Shown here: piece by piece, positions 8,861 through 17,495 of the stretch
How the letters are laid out: each line of letters starts with the position of its first letter
Numbering within the stretch: position 1 is the stretch's first letter
Source: a virus
Reading direction: 5' to 3' (one strand)
DNA: 64,000 bases
Virus record (IMG/VR): IMGVR_UViG_3300005329_000002
Location: 1 to 64,000 of that record
Made by a program: the position numbers and the translations under genes
Notes under the pieces: model-generated
What the model saw: only the letters and a program-made list of their open reading frames with translations
The model's database searches: none
What the model was told of the DNA's origin: nothing

Positions 8861-10977
8861 TAGTTCGGCCCTCCCCTATGTCCGGCACCGCGTCGTCCTC
8901 TGTGCGACGGAGTGCGACCGCCTGACCACATTTGAACCGGAACGTGAACCTTCTTGCGCGTCTTTGTTCCGTCCGGCTGAACTAGATCGACATTGATTGT
9001 CACGTCAGCGCTTCCATGAATTTCAGAAGTGTGAGAAAGCGAGCTATAGGCAAACGAGTCAGTTGGTCGAAGCCCGACGGATCGTGCCCAAGCGTTGACG
9101 GCTGATGCTGTTCGTGGGTTTGTCTGATCGCCCAAGCCAAACAAATCCTTGAAGGCTGAAATATCTCTCTTGCCCGCTCGTCCAACTGCGCCGGAAATAC
9201 CAAACGTTCCTTCGTTTAGCAATTCACCCCAACCATGCCTGCGCCCGGAAGAGTCACGCATCATCGCATTTTTGAAGCCACGATCATGAATGTCACTTCC
9301 GACCATTGCGCCAGCCATCAGCCATCCCCCAGCACCCACCATTGGAATTCCAAAGCGTCCCATTCTTCCTCGACCGCCGCCTGCTGCTGCCGCTGCGCCT
9401 GCGGTTGAAATTGCTCCCTTAGCGCCACCGCCGAACAATTGCCCGACAACCATGACGTAGAGAGGATGGGTTGGAGTCATTCCCTGTTGCGTTCCGCCTC
9501 TCAGTGCATCTTCGGCGGCTGTTACTCCAATTGCCCCGCGACTACCAAATTTCAGAAGTCCTCCAACGCCCATTCCACGAGCTAGCCCGAGCGCGGCTAG
9601 AACACCGCCTGCGCCCAATGCAACCTCTTGTGATCGACGCTGGTGCGTTGAAACGTAACCTCCGACGCCTGCAATTCCACGCGCTCCGAGATTGAGTGCT
9701 GGTTCAAAAGCGCTGATGATGCTGCGACGAATTACATCGACTGAAACGGCTGCGGCCTGTAGAGGCTGACGACGCGAGAAGTCCGCCCATCGGTTTGCGA
9801 AATCATCCTGCGCCTGTTGCGTGTTGGCCATAGCCATTGCAATTGTTTCTTGATCCTTTGACATTTGCCGCGTAGCTCTCTCCTGAGCCATGAGCGCGAC
9901 CAATGCACGGACTCCGTGAATTCTCCCGATTGCGCGACTGAGGAAATCGATTCCCTGTCCTGAAATTCCAAGGCCACGCTGAACGTCACCGGGATTGCCT
10001 GTATCCATTAGGTCAAGCTGATCGTCGGAGACAGTTGAAGCCTTGCGCAAATTTCCGGTCACTCCAAGAGCTTCAGCCCTCTTCATTAGCTGACGGATCG
10101 CCCAAAGCCCCCCGTGCTGCTGAACAGTGGTCGGTGTAATTCCAGCGGTTTTCAGAGCATCCCTGTGAACCTTGGAAGTCGGAGCGGCAATCGACTGAAG
10201 AAGGAATTGCAATCCACGTCCTGCCGTGGACGGCGTAGCGCCGATCCTCGTCTCAGTCAAATACAGCCCATACATTTCCTGTGGTGTAATTGCTGCGAAC
10301 CGCGAGACAGCGGCAAGTGGAGCAAGCTGCTGAATAAATTGCGGGCCGTAGGCTGCACCGCCAGGAGCCTGATAGACAAGCTCGGTAAATCCACGGATGC
10401 CCTGCTGAATGTTGCGGAGGTTTTGCTTCTGACCGAACGCCTGATTCAGACCTGTAATTGATCGCGTCAAGTCGTCCACGGGCACCGTTGCCAACTGTGC
10501 GCCCTGTGAAAGAGCCGTGGTCAATGCAATTGCCTGATCCGGCGAAACGTTCTGAACCGTCGAGTAGAGGTTGACGAGTGCGTCGTTGAAATCGTTGACG
10601 GGTGTAATTGCGTCGAGTGAAGCTCGCTGCGCGTTTTGATAGAGGCTTTGCAGAGCTTGATCGGCTGCTGTGGTTCCACGAATTTGCGAATCAAATACGC
10701 CGCCACCGATAGCACCGATGAGAGCGTATTGCCGCTGAGTGTCCCGAAGGACGCTGAGCATTCTCGTAGCCCCGAAAATTACAGAACCCGCGAATGCGTA
10801 CCTCAGCGTTGTGCCGAATGCCCGCCACTGTGCATTGAGCCTTTCGGACATTCGGCTCGTGTTGTACGTCGCGCGACCGATGTTGGTCATGCCGCCCGAC
10901 ACTTGATTCATCACTGCGAGCGCATTGCCCGCCGATGAGCTAAATGTCGTGACGATTCTGTTATTGATCTGGCTCAA
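8860..10977 (-). CDS. Tail tape measure protein
   Basis: 705 aa, the long gene directly downstream of the frameshifted chaperone pair. It has an N-terminal coiled coil, a TP901-type core (TAADQALQSLYQNAQRASLD; YAPQFIQQLAPLAAVSRFA; LYLTETRIGATPSTAGRGLQFLL), and Ala/Gly-rich hydrophobic stretches (GVLAALGLARGMGVGG; AGAAAAAGGGRG) before a basic C-terminus. Short for a tape measure, so the tail is probably short to medium length. Confidence 0.85.
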   Translation of the reverse strand: MSQINNRIVTTFSSSAGNALAVMNQVSGGMTNIGRATYNTSRMSERLNAQWRAFGTTLRYAFAGSVIFGATRMLSVLRDTQRQYALIGAIGGGVFDSQIRGTTAADQALQSLYQNAQRASLDAITPVNDFNDALVNLYSTVQNVSPDQAIALTTALSQGAQLATVPVDDLTRSITGLNQAFGQKQNLRNIQQGIRGFTELVYQAPGGAAYGPQFIQQLAPLAAVSRFAAITPQEMYGLYLTETRIGATPSTAGRGLQFLLQSIAAPTSKVHRDALKTAGITPTTVQQHGGLWAIRQLMKRAEALGVTGNLRKASTVSDDQLDLMDTGNPGDVQRGLGISGQGIDFLSRAIGRIHGVRALVALMAQERATRQMSKDQETIAMAMANTQQAQDDFANRWADFSRRQPLQAAAVSVDVIRRSIISAFEPALNLGARGIAGVGGYVSTHQRRSQEVALGAGGVLAALGLARGMGVGGLLKFGSRGAIGVTAAEDALRGGTQQGMTPTHPLYVMVVGQLFGGGAKGAISTAGAAAAAGGGRGRMGRFGIPMVGAGGWLMAGAMVGSDIHDRGFKNAMMRDSSGRRHGWGELLNEGTFGISGAVGRAGKRDISAFKDLFGLGDQTNPRTASAVNAWARSVGLRPTDSFAYSSLSHTSEIHGSADVTINVDLVQPDGTKTRKKVHVPVQMWSGGRTPSHRGRRGAGHRGGPN

Positions 10978-11739
10978 TTTCAGGTTCCTCTATTTCTTCT
11001 TCACCGAATGAGTCGTTCTGCTCAACGTGAACTTCTACGTCGTACTCTTCACCCTTGCTCGGTCGGTAGAGCTTTTCACGAATTTCAGGTGGTAGCTTGG
11101 TTTCATCGATAACCGCCTCCCCACACACTTCGCAAACATCGCGATGAAATTTCGGCAGACAATGTGTGTGAATTTTCCTTATTCGTTCGTCGTAGTCGAT
11201 GAGTTGGTTGAGATAGACCCACGACCATTGGCCAGGAGTAGCTCGGGAGGCAGTTTCCCAAGGAAACGTTTGGCTGCGTACCATGCACTGCCAGATAGTA
11301 CGTTCCAATCCATTTCCTGCAAGACTTTTTTTAGTCTGTCGAATTCCTCTTCTGGAATTCCATCCAATTTCGGATTCGACTGTTCAGTCATTTCGTTGTA
11401 TTCATCGATCAGTTGGTCGATATCAACGGATTCCAAGTCCTCCATCATTTCCTCGATGGTGTCATAGACCCGCTGAGTCAAATCGTCCTCTTCACGAATC
11501 GCACGAACGAGAATTTCCTGAGCCTGCCTTCGATCCCTCAATCCGAAGCCCGCGATGTTGTCCTGCGCCTCCATCATTGCGACAATTTCAAGGCACTGTT
11601 CGAACTCCGCTTCAGTGAGCGGAACAATCGCAATGCGGATTTCAGGATCGCTCACGAGAGGCACGAACGAGCAAGCAGCCTGCCCGAGCCTCATTCTTTC
11701 CAACCGACGCTGCTTGATTCGGGACTTAGTGTTGGCCAT
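10961..11739 (-). CDS. Tail assembly chaperone, -1 frameshift fusion product (lambda gpGT-like)
   Basis: The 186-codon frame starting at 11739 contains A AAA AAA (11332-11326) in the correct phase for a -1 slip (codons AAA AAA preceded by A, then G). The -1 frame is open from there to the stop at 10961, giving 138 + 121 = 259 aa. The extension has WSWVYLNQLIDYDERI and a C..C zinc-like CEVCGEA, and lacks its own convincing start with a ribosome site. Position right before the tape measure is the classic G/GT site. Frameshifting itself is inferred. Confidence 0.8.
11179..11739 (-). CDS. Tail assembly chaperone, unshifted product (lambda gpG-like)
   Basis: 186 aa, ATG start. Acidic helical middle (TQRVYDTIEEMMEDLESVDIDQ) and a C-terminal tail in the zero frame ending STNSSTTTNE, which looks like non-selected sequence as in many G proteins. 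Probably the abundant form, coating the tape measure during tail assembly. Starts 14 nt inside the preceding zinc-ribbon gene. Confidence 0.75.
   Translation of the reverse strand: MANTKSRIKQRRLERMRLGQAACSFVPLVSDPEIRIAIVPLTEAEFEQCLEIVAMMEAQDNIAGFGLRDRRQAQEILVRAIREEDDLTQRVYDTIEEMMEDLESVDIDQLIDEYNEMTEQSNPKLDGIPEEEFDRLKKVLQEMDWNVLSGSAWYAAKRFLGKLPPELLLANGRGSISTNSSTTTNE
11326..11332 (-). promoter_or_regulatory. Slippery heptamer A AAA AAA for programmed -1 frameshift
   Basis: Seven A on the minus strand read as CTA AAA AAA GTC in the gpG-like frame; after a -1 slip the next codons are AGT CTT GCA in the open GT frame. Canonical X XXY YYZ arrangement. I did not find a single strong downstream hairpin by eye. 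Confidence 0.75.
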
Positions 11740-12037
11740 TCTGAATTTCCGCCCTTTCCTTTAGTTCCTCTCTGACCGTTTGCATTTCCTGGTGCATGTG
11801 CCAAGTCACAGGCATTGCGTAGAACGCCTGATTGCAATTCTGGCATTGGCAGTAGAGGACGCATTCGCTGAGCGGCCCATCCGATCCCTCCGTGACAATC
11901 ACGATAGGGTTGAAATTCCCACAATGCGGACACATTGGGGGAGCCGCCTCAATTTCAAGAACCGGGTCTTGAGCGAGACGTTCAACGGCTTCAACGCCCC
12001 GCTCAAGAAGTTGCTCCTGCTTCTTTGTTAGTGCCAT
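11726..12037 (-). CDS. Zinc-ribbon protein between tube and chaperone genes
   Basis: 103 aa. CPHC (residues about 36-39) and CQCQNC (about 64-69) give a four-cysteine zinc ribbon in the middle; both ends are helical. Position between tail tube and chaperone suggests a tail assembly role, perhaps a small chaperone. No named family recognised. Confidence 0.6.
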   Translation of the reverse strand: MALTKKQEQLLERGVEAVERLAQDPVLEIEAAPPMCPHCGNFNPIVIVTEGSDGPLSECVLYCQCQNCNQAFYAMPVTWHMHQEMQTVREELKERAEIQNGQH

Positions 12038-12054
12038 GCCCGCCCTTCTTTCTT

Positions 12055-12447
12055 TTACGGAGCCGCGTAGCCCGGAATTGTAATGTCACAATCGAGCGTC
12101 ACTGTATCGAGAGTTGATCGAATTGAAATCCTCGACCAGTTGCACCCTCGGTAAGTGACTACTCGCGTACCACGAACGCACTGCACGTCGAAGTCACGCA
12201 TCTGACGCAAGAGGGATTCATCGTTCATGTTTGCCCCCGCGCCTTCAGCGAGCAGAACGGCGGTGAATGTCACCGTGCCTTCGTCAGCCGTTCGAACACG
12301 ACGAAGGACAGGGCCATCCGTACCGAATGCTCCCTGATAGGTAACTTCCTGCCGGAATTCCTCAGACATTTCATTGACAGCGGCAAAGTGCTTGCCGTTT
12401 TCAAAAGCAATGTTGAGGTCAACGGCGGTTAGTCCCTTGAGCCACAT
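12055..12447 (-). CDS. Tail tube protein
   Basis: 130 aa, beta-rich with the central helix typical of tube proteins. Immediately follows the sheath gene (18-nt gap) and precedes the chaperones. Motifs: LKGLTAVDLNI, EVTYQGAFGTDG, RRVRTADEGTVTFTAVLL. Would polymerise as hexamer rings inside the sheath. Assignment rests on order and length. Confidence 0.7.
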   Translation of the reverse strand: MWLKGLTAVDLNIAFENGKHFAAVNEMSEEFRQEVTYQGAFGTDGPVLRRVRTADEGTVTFTAVLLAEGAGANMNDESLLRQMRDFDVQCVRGTRVVTYRGCNWSRISIRSTLDTVTLDCDITIPGYAAP

Positions 12448-12465
12448 ATGAATTTACCTCCCTTC

Positions 12466-13644
12466 TTACGCCGGGATCGTGAGGTTCGCTGCGACCTGAA
12501 CAGTCGAAATTCCGCGAACAACCGTGCCCTGGTACGAAATTGTGATTTGCCTGTTGTCTGGCGAGGACGTGACAGCCACGTTGTAGCCGAGCGTTCCGTC
12601 GCCCTGAAGAATTGGAGTGATCCACGAACGACGCTCGTTGAGCAGTGCAGTAACACCACTTGCAATTCGCGTCCGAGTCTCCAATGTGTTTCCGGCCTGA
12701 AGGAATCCGCCGCCGACAACGTAATTTTTCACGTCGAGGAACACCTGATCGACAATGATCCTCGTCATGAGCGCGTCGAACGTCGTATCCGTGATGTAAA
12801 CGGTGCGCAAATGTGAAATTTGCACTCCGCTCTGAGCAGTTGGAGTTCCGAACGGCACCGAGGTTGGCATGAGCGGAGAAACGCCGCCCTGTAGCAAGTC
12901 CTCGAAATCGTTGACCGCCGCGCCTGTAACAACCTTGCGCCTGAAAAGCCCAAGACCGTCTGCGCCTTTTTCAATTCCGGTCAAATTCGGAACAACCCCA
13001 AGGTCAAGGTCAGTGGACGGATCGGAGTGCTTCGCCATTTCAGCCGCGACACACGCTGCCGCGTAGCTTCCCGAGCGAAGAGTTCCAGCCGAGTCGTACA
13101 CACCCGGAGCAATGAGCGCTGCCCGCTTAGGCCCGGTTCCCGTTGCCCCTGCAATTGCAGTTGCGGCTGTGAGTAGTGCGGCCTTCGTTGTACCGCTCGC
13201 CATGCCCATCAGTGCAAGCTGCTTGTTGTTGAGTAGATCAGCGTTGTTCATCGAAGTTGCGAGCGCGACAAGATCGCTCTGCACCGTGGAATCTGTCAGA
13301 CGAAGCCGGATAAATTCGTCGGACTCCATCAGTGCCCAAATGACCTGACGCTGAACTAGCGTAGGCGTTGTTCCCTTTGCGGAAGCTCCCGCAATTACAG
13401 GGCCAGCGCCAGCATCGAGAATTGCATGAATCTGTCGCGTAAGCTCGGACAGTGCTGCCGTACCGAACTGCGTAACAGCTTCGTCCCGCCGATTGATCTG
13501 ATACAGAATTCCAGTCGTAGCCGCTCCACCGGAGTCAGCCTGACCTTCAATTCCAATCGGCAGAAATACATTCTGCCCAAGTCGCTGACCGAGTACGCTT
13601 TGGTCAGTGACTTCGGGGTACAACTGCGTAGTTGGTGTTGGCAC
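12466..13644 (-). CDS. Contractile tail sheath protein
   Basis: 392 aa. N-terminal VFLPIGIEGQADSG; central Ala-rich region with KRAALIAPGVYDSAGTLRSGSYAAACVAAEMA (the 'subtilisin-like' domain pattern of sheath proteins); C-terminal RTVYITDTTFDALMTRIIVDQVFLDVKNYVVG and NERRSWITPIL match the conserved sheath C-terminus. Starts at GTG after AGGAGG. Defines the phage as a myovirus morphotype. Confidence 0.8.
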   Translation of the reverse strand: MPTPTTQLYPEVTDQSVLGQRLGQNVFLPIGIEGQADSGGAATTGILYQINRRDEAVTQFGTAALSELTRQIHAILDAGAGPVIAGASAKGTTPTLVQRQVIWALMESDEFIRLRLTDSTVQSDLVALATSMNNADLLNNKQLALMGMASGTTKAALLTAATAIAGATGTGPKRAALIAPGVYDSAGTLRSGSYAAACVAAEMAKHSDPSTDLDLGVVPNLTGIEKGADGLGLFRRKVVTGAAVNDFEDLLQGGVSPLMPTSVPFGTPTAQSGVQISHLRTVYITDTTFDALMTRIIVDQVFLDVKNYVVGGGFLQAGNTLETRTRIASGVTALLNERRSWITPILQGDGTLGYNVAVTSSPDNRQITISYQGTVVRGISTVQVAANLTIPA

Positions 13645-13660
13645 GTCTTTAACCTCCTAT

Positions 13661-14296
13661 CTATGGGCCAATGGTCAGACCCGGCTGCTGACCAATTTCA
13701 GTGATTGCTGGTTCCGGCACACCCATCGGAGTTCGACTGAACACTCTAATTTCAAGCTGCCCGTCAACTGATCGGTACATCGGAACATCGTCCACTCGTT
13801 CAGTCAAGAACCTACCTCCCGTGAATTGAAGAATTTCCAACCCGCCATCGCCTGAAGTGCTGTAGTTCCATAGCGCTGTGCGGGCACGAGAGCCATGAAA
13901 CAAATTTGTGAGAACTTGATACGCCCGCATTCGTTGAGTAGTTCCGCCCGCCCGGTCACTCGTCCAAATTCCAACATCGAAGTTGATCCGATGCTTGCGA
14001 GCTTCCTGCGGTTTGACACTTCCTGTTCCCGCGTCGTAGTTGTCTCTGAAAATGTTCGGGCCAAAGCCAAGTTCGTCGTCGTTTATGTCGTCAATTTCAA
14101 AGTGAACCAACGTCTTGTCGAACGGAGCCTTGAACGGTTCATTCTCGGTGCCTGGAAATTCCATGATTACCTCATAGGCTTCCAAGCCCACCGGATTCCC
14201 GAGGTTGTCTAGCACTGCACTGTCGAATCCGGCTTCGGCGTAAGATTTCAAAGTGCGCACCGTAGTAACGAGCCATTGTTCAGGATCGTAGGTCAC
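13661..14296 (-). CDS. Putative tail terminator protein
   Basis: 211 aa in the usual terminator position, just upstream of the sheath gene. Contains the alternating beta pattern and a helix (AYQVLTNLFHG) common in terminator folds, plus an insert (NIFRDNYDAGTGSVKPQEARKHRINFDVGIWTSDRAGG). Overlaps the preceding gene by 4 nt. Confidence 0.55.
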   Translation of the reverse strand: MTYDPEQWLVTTVRTLKSYAEAGFDSAVLDNLGNPVGLEAYEVIMEFPGTENEPFKAPFDKTLVHFEIDDINDDELGFGPNIFRDNYDAGTGSVKPQEARKHRINFDVGIWTSDRAGGTTQRMRAYQVLTNLFHGSRARTALWNYSTSGDGGLEILQFTGGRFLTERVDDVPMYRSVDGQLEIRVFSRTPMGVPEPAITEIGQQPGLTIGP

Positions 14297-14862
14297 GGCA
14301 AGAACCTCCCCATGATCGGCCCACTGAATCCGCCCTTACCCGGCGACTGAACGTACTGAATGAAATTTCTCGACTTTGGCTTCCCCTTTCGTGGGTTTGC
14401 GTAAATTTCACACCAGCATCGGTGGTATGCCTGAGTCCTCATCATGAATTCCATCGTTCTGCGCAACGATAGCTTCCGGATAGGACGGCGTACCCTTCGT
14501 CCGCTCTGATGAATTCCAAACTCAATGAAAAACGCTTCTCGCGAGTCGTTGTAAAGCTGCCACGTTCCCAATCCGATTCGCTTGACTTTCCAACCGAGGT
14601 AATACTTCTCTGAAATTCGCCTCACAGGGATTTTCCAAGCAAGCTGCGGCTGGTTCTGCGTGGGATCGTATGGCCCTGCCGACATTCGCTGAGCAATCCC
14701 CTGGTTGGTGTAGGCCATGAAGCGGATCAGAATGTCCATAGCCCTTGGGAAATTTGCTTTTGACGTTTCCGCCCACCGAATGTATTCCTCGATGGCATTG
14801 AAAGTCTCTGGCGAAATCTGAATCGCCCCTCGTCGTGCGGTATATGGTGAAATTTTAGCCAA
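14293..14862 (-). CDS. Putative neck/tail-completion protein (HK97 gp10-like position)
   Basis: 189 aa. Starts at TTG in CCCCAATTGGCTAAA. Arg-rich C-terminal half (RRVRRPIRKLSLRRTMEFM), aromatic patches (EKYYLGWKVKRIGLGTWQLYN). Gene order between head-tail connector and terminator suggests tail completion. Weak sequence evidence. Confidence 0.5.
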   Translation of the reverse strand: MAKISPYTARRGAIQISPETFNAIEEYIRWAETSKANFPRAMDILIRFMAYTNQGIAQRMSAGPYDPTQNQPQLAWKIPVRRISEKYYLGWKVKRIGLGTWQLYNDSREAFFIEFGIHQSGRRVRRPIRKLSLRRTMEFMMRTQAYHRCWCEIYANPRKGKPKSRNFIQYVQSPGKGGFSGPIMGRFLP

Positions 14863-15355
14863 TTGGGGTGTCCGAAATCAGCCTGAGTCCGAGTTCCCAA
14901 TGGTGATACGGGTTCCCGTCGTCAGGATCAGGGATGAGGTTTGAATTTACAACCGTGAAACGCTGCCCTGCGTACTCGATGAAGTCCTCACCACTTCTTC
15001 CCCAATCTCTGAAATTCAAAGTCGTACCGAGCCAGTCGCAAGGGAAAATTCCAAGGTGATCGTCCATCTGAATTTCACCAGCAGCGAAAAGCCCTCGCTC
15101 TTCAGCGAGTCTTGTAGCTCGCGTTGACTGAATCGGCTGAACGAATGCCTTCACTGTCATATCAACTGAATTTGCATCGGGAAGATAGCCCTGTTCGTTG
15201 CAAAGAGGCGCGAGCGGGTGTTGAAAATGCCACTCCATATCCCGAAATCCTTCAGGAGTGCGGCAAGGGCAAGGCACGAGTGAGTCTGACCGAACGTATC
15301 TCACGTCCGAAGCCCGGTTATACAGCAAATTCTTAAATTCAGCGATTGTGCTCAT
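14855..15355 (-). CDS. Putative head-tail adaptor
   Basis: 166 aa. N-terminal cysteine-containing segment (VPCPCRTPEGFRDMEWHFQHPLAPLC) and C-terminal beta region (EYAGQRFTVVNSNLIPD). Its overlap with both neighbours places it in the connector block (adaptor, stopper, completion, terminator). Assignment by position. Confidence 0.5.
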   Translation of the reverse strand: MSTIAEFKNLLYNRASDVRYVRSDSLVPCPCRTPEGFRDMEWHFQHPLAPLCNEQGYLPDANSVDMTVKAFVQPIQSTRATRLAEERGLFAAGEIQMDDHLGIFPCDWLGTTLNFRDWGRSGEDFIEYAGQRFTVVNSNLIPDPDDGNPYHHWELGLRLISDTPIG

Positions 15356-16035
15356 GGAATATCGATTAGGAGCCTCGACTGATCGACGCTGATGGGCGCT
15401 ACTGTACCGCCACCGATTTCAATATCCTCGATGAGCAGGATTACAGAAACGTTCAGTCCAAGAATCTTGTTTGCCTCGTCGATGATCGACTTGATATTTG
15501 CAATTCCCTTATCGTTGGAAGCTTGCTTAATTGAAACAAGGCCCGCAGTGAATTGATCGACTGTGCTGGACGAAAGTTGGTTGTAAAGAAGCACGCGCGC
15601 AAGCGTGAGAAGCGTCATTCCTGAAATTTGTCTAGCTGTTACTTGATCGATAGTGACTGAGAGCGGATCAGTTGTCCCCATCACCATTTCAATTACAGCT
15701 TCAGCTTCCTGCGCGACAACTGTTTCATTTGCTGATGCGTCTCGAATCATGACGTTATTTGTAATTCGTCCAAGCGCAGTTTCCACTCCACCCTGAATTG
15801 GCTGAGACAATCCGAACTTCGCGCCCTTGGAATCTTCCCACTCAATTGCAAACCAATGGTCTGCTGCGCCTGCAAGCTCAGTCGTGTAGTACGAAATGTA
15901 ATTTGGGTAGGTTCCAATCGCACTCACTTGCTCGATGGGCGCGAACGTTCCTGTCTTTGTTGGCGACTCGTAGATATGCAAATACTTCAAGTCAGGAATG
16001 TTTGGCGGAACGAAATCCAATCGAACGTCAGCCAT
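15352..16035 (-). CDS. Putative head-tail connector with N-terminal FN3-like domain
   Basis: 227 aa. ATG at the TGATG overlap with the preceding gene. Residues 1-80 read as a fibronectin-III-like sandwich (KYLHIYESPTKTGTFAPI, DHWFAIEWEDSKG); the rest is mostly helical (VVAQEAEAVIEMVMG; TARQISGMTLLTLARVLLYN) ending in beta strands. First protein of the connector block. Exact role uncertain. Confidence 0.5.
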   Translation of the reverse strand: MADVRLDFVPPNIPDLKYLHIYESPTKTGTFAPIEQVSAIGTYPNYISYYTTELAGAADHWFAIEWEDSKGAKFGLSQPIQGGVETALGRITNNVMIRDASANETVVAQEAEAVIEMVMGTTDPLSVTIDQVTARQISGMTLLTLARVLLYNQLSSSTVDQFTAGLVSIKQASNDKGIANIKSIIDEANKILGLNVSVILLIEDIEIGGGTVAPISVDQSRLLIDIP

Positions 16036-17495
16036 CACTCACTCCCTAGGATTGTGGTTTCTTCTCCGCTTGAAATTAGCTGACCCGTTTCGTCACCACT
16101 GCTGAAAATCTTCGTCTTGCTGCCGCTAGAAATGATCATCACTTGCGCGCCGGTTGGAATTGTCTGTGATGAGATTGTTCGAATTTTCGGCTTCGGAAAT
16201 CTCGCTGTTGCGACTGCCGCAGTTGCATTGAGCGTCCCAACAGGAACGTTCATTACTGCAATTGCTTCTCCTGCTGGCGAGCCTACAGCAATCTTTGGAA
16301 TTGGAACAAGAGCCGTAGCGGTTGAAATTGCTGGTGGTGAAGTTACGGTCTTACTCTTACTGATCGTCGGCGTTGAAATTGCCGCAGTTGCCTGAGCCGC
16401 CGTCATAATGACAGTGACCTTTACAACAGGTGTTGAAATTGATCCAGTAGAGTTCGGCGCTGTCGGAGTCAGCGTTGTAATCGGAACAGGAGGCACCCTG
16501 CTCGCGATTGCTGCCATCGCCGCCGGATTAATTACAGCATTGCCAGTTTTGATGATCGTAGGCCCGACTGCCCCAGCCGTTGCGCTTGAGGCGCTTGGGC
16601 CGACAAAAATCTTCGGTACAGGAGGCGCTGAGAGGCCCGTAGAAGCCGCCGCAGGGCTTACAGGCTGAACGGTAGGGGTTGCGGCTACAGGAGCGGCAGA
16701 AGCGATCCCAGCGCTTTGCGTAATTGTGATTTTTGGCAGAGGGGCTACGGAGGCTGCTGTAGCAACCGGAGCCGAAGGCGTAATCGTGATTGTTGGAATT
16801 CCAGCAACAGCCGAAGCGGTCGCAATTGCTGGTGGAACAGTTATTACATGCGCCCCAGCATTAATGACCGTCGGTGCAACTGCTGAAGCTGTGGCCGACG
16901 CTGCTGGTGAAATTACCGTGATCTTTGGAACTGGCGCAACACTTGAAGCTGTAGCAGCGCACGCGCCTGCTCCGATTGTGACGTTGGCCGTAAGAGTTGG
17001 CCGAGACGCTGTTGCCGCCATTGCTGAAGGCAACAATGTAATTTTCGGTGTCGCTGGTGAAGTGAACCCATCAGCGTCAACTTGAGCACCCTGGACGCGC
17101 ACTTCTGGAATCGGCGTTGAAATAGAAGCCGTCGCAGAAGCCGCTGGTGAAGTAATTACCTTTGGCTTAAGGATTGTCGGAGCAACAGCCGACGCAGTTG
17201 CGCCCATAGCCGAAGGCGGAATTACAACATTTGGAATTGGAGCAACGCTAGAAGCGGTTGCAGCGCAAGCCGCTGCTCCGATGGTTACATTGGCAGTGAG
17301 CGTTGAAGAGCTTGCTGCTGCTCCTGCCGCCGTAAATGTGTCGATTGCAATTTTTACAATCGGCTCAACAGCCGATGCTGTAGAAATAGCCGGTGGTGGT
17401 GAAATTGTGTCATCGACCTGAGTTACAGGCAGCGTGACAGTCCTTGGAGGTTCAATCCAGAACGGCCATGCAGGATTCAGGTTCAAACGAGGCAA
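16035..17495 (-). CDS. Repetitive Ala/Val/Pro/Thr surface protein
   Basis: 486 aa, almost entirely degenerate tandem units of about 20-27 residues with the pattern P.ITV.P.A..ATASAVAP (e.g. PKITVISPAASATASAVAP). Starts at TTG in AGGAGTGTAATTGCC at the stop of its upstream neighbour. C-terminal 60 residues switch to Ser/Thr/Gly-rich IISSGSKTKIFSSGDETGQ. Likely an extended virion surface or fibre component; no family recognised. Repeats keep the opposite strand open too, giving false antisense frames. Confidence 0.6.
   Translation of the reverse strand: MPRLNLNPAWPFWIEPPRTVTLPVTQVDDTISPPPAISTASAVEPIVKIAIDTFTAAGAAASSSTLTANVTIGAAACAATASSVAPIPNVVIPPSAMGATASAVAPTILKPKVITSPAASATASISTPIPEVRVQGAQVDADGFTSPATPKITLLPSAMAATASRPTLTANVTIGAGACAATASSVAPVPKITVISPAASATASAVAPTVINAGAHVITVPPAIATASAVAGIPTITITPSAPVATAASVAPLPKITITQSAGIASAAPVAATPTVQPVSPAAASTGLSAPPVPKIFVGPSASSATAGAVGPTIIKTGNAVINPAAMAAIASRVPPVPITTLTPTAPNSTGSISTPVVKVTVIMTAAQATAAISTPTISKSKTVTSPPAISTATALVPIPKIAVGSPAGEAIAVMNVPVGTLNATAAVATARFPKPKIRTISSQTIPTGAQVMIISSGSKTKIFSSGDETGQLISSGEETTILGSE

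Noticed and set aside
11240-11262. GGGAAAC as the frameshift site, as in lambda-like GGGAAAG
   Set aside because: In the gpG-like frame it reads GGG AAA C, wrong phase for a -1 slip; A AAA AAA upstream is in phase.
16117-17085. Several plus-strand Val/Gly/Ala frames
   Set aside because: Mirror images of the Ala/Val repeat protein on the minus strand; no starts with Shine-Dalgarno sites.
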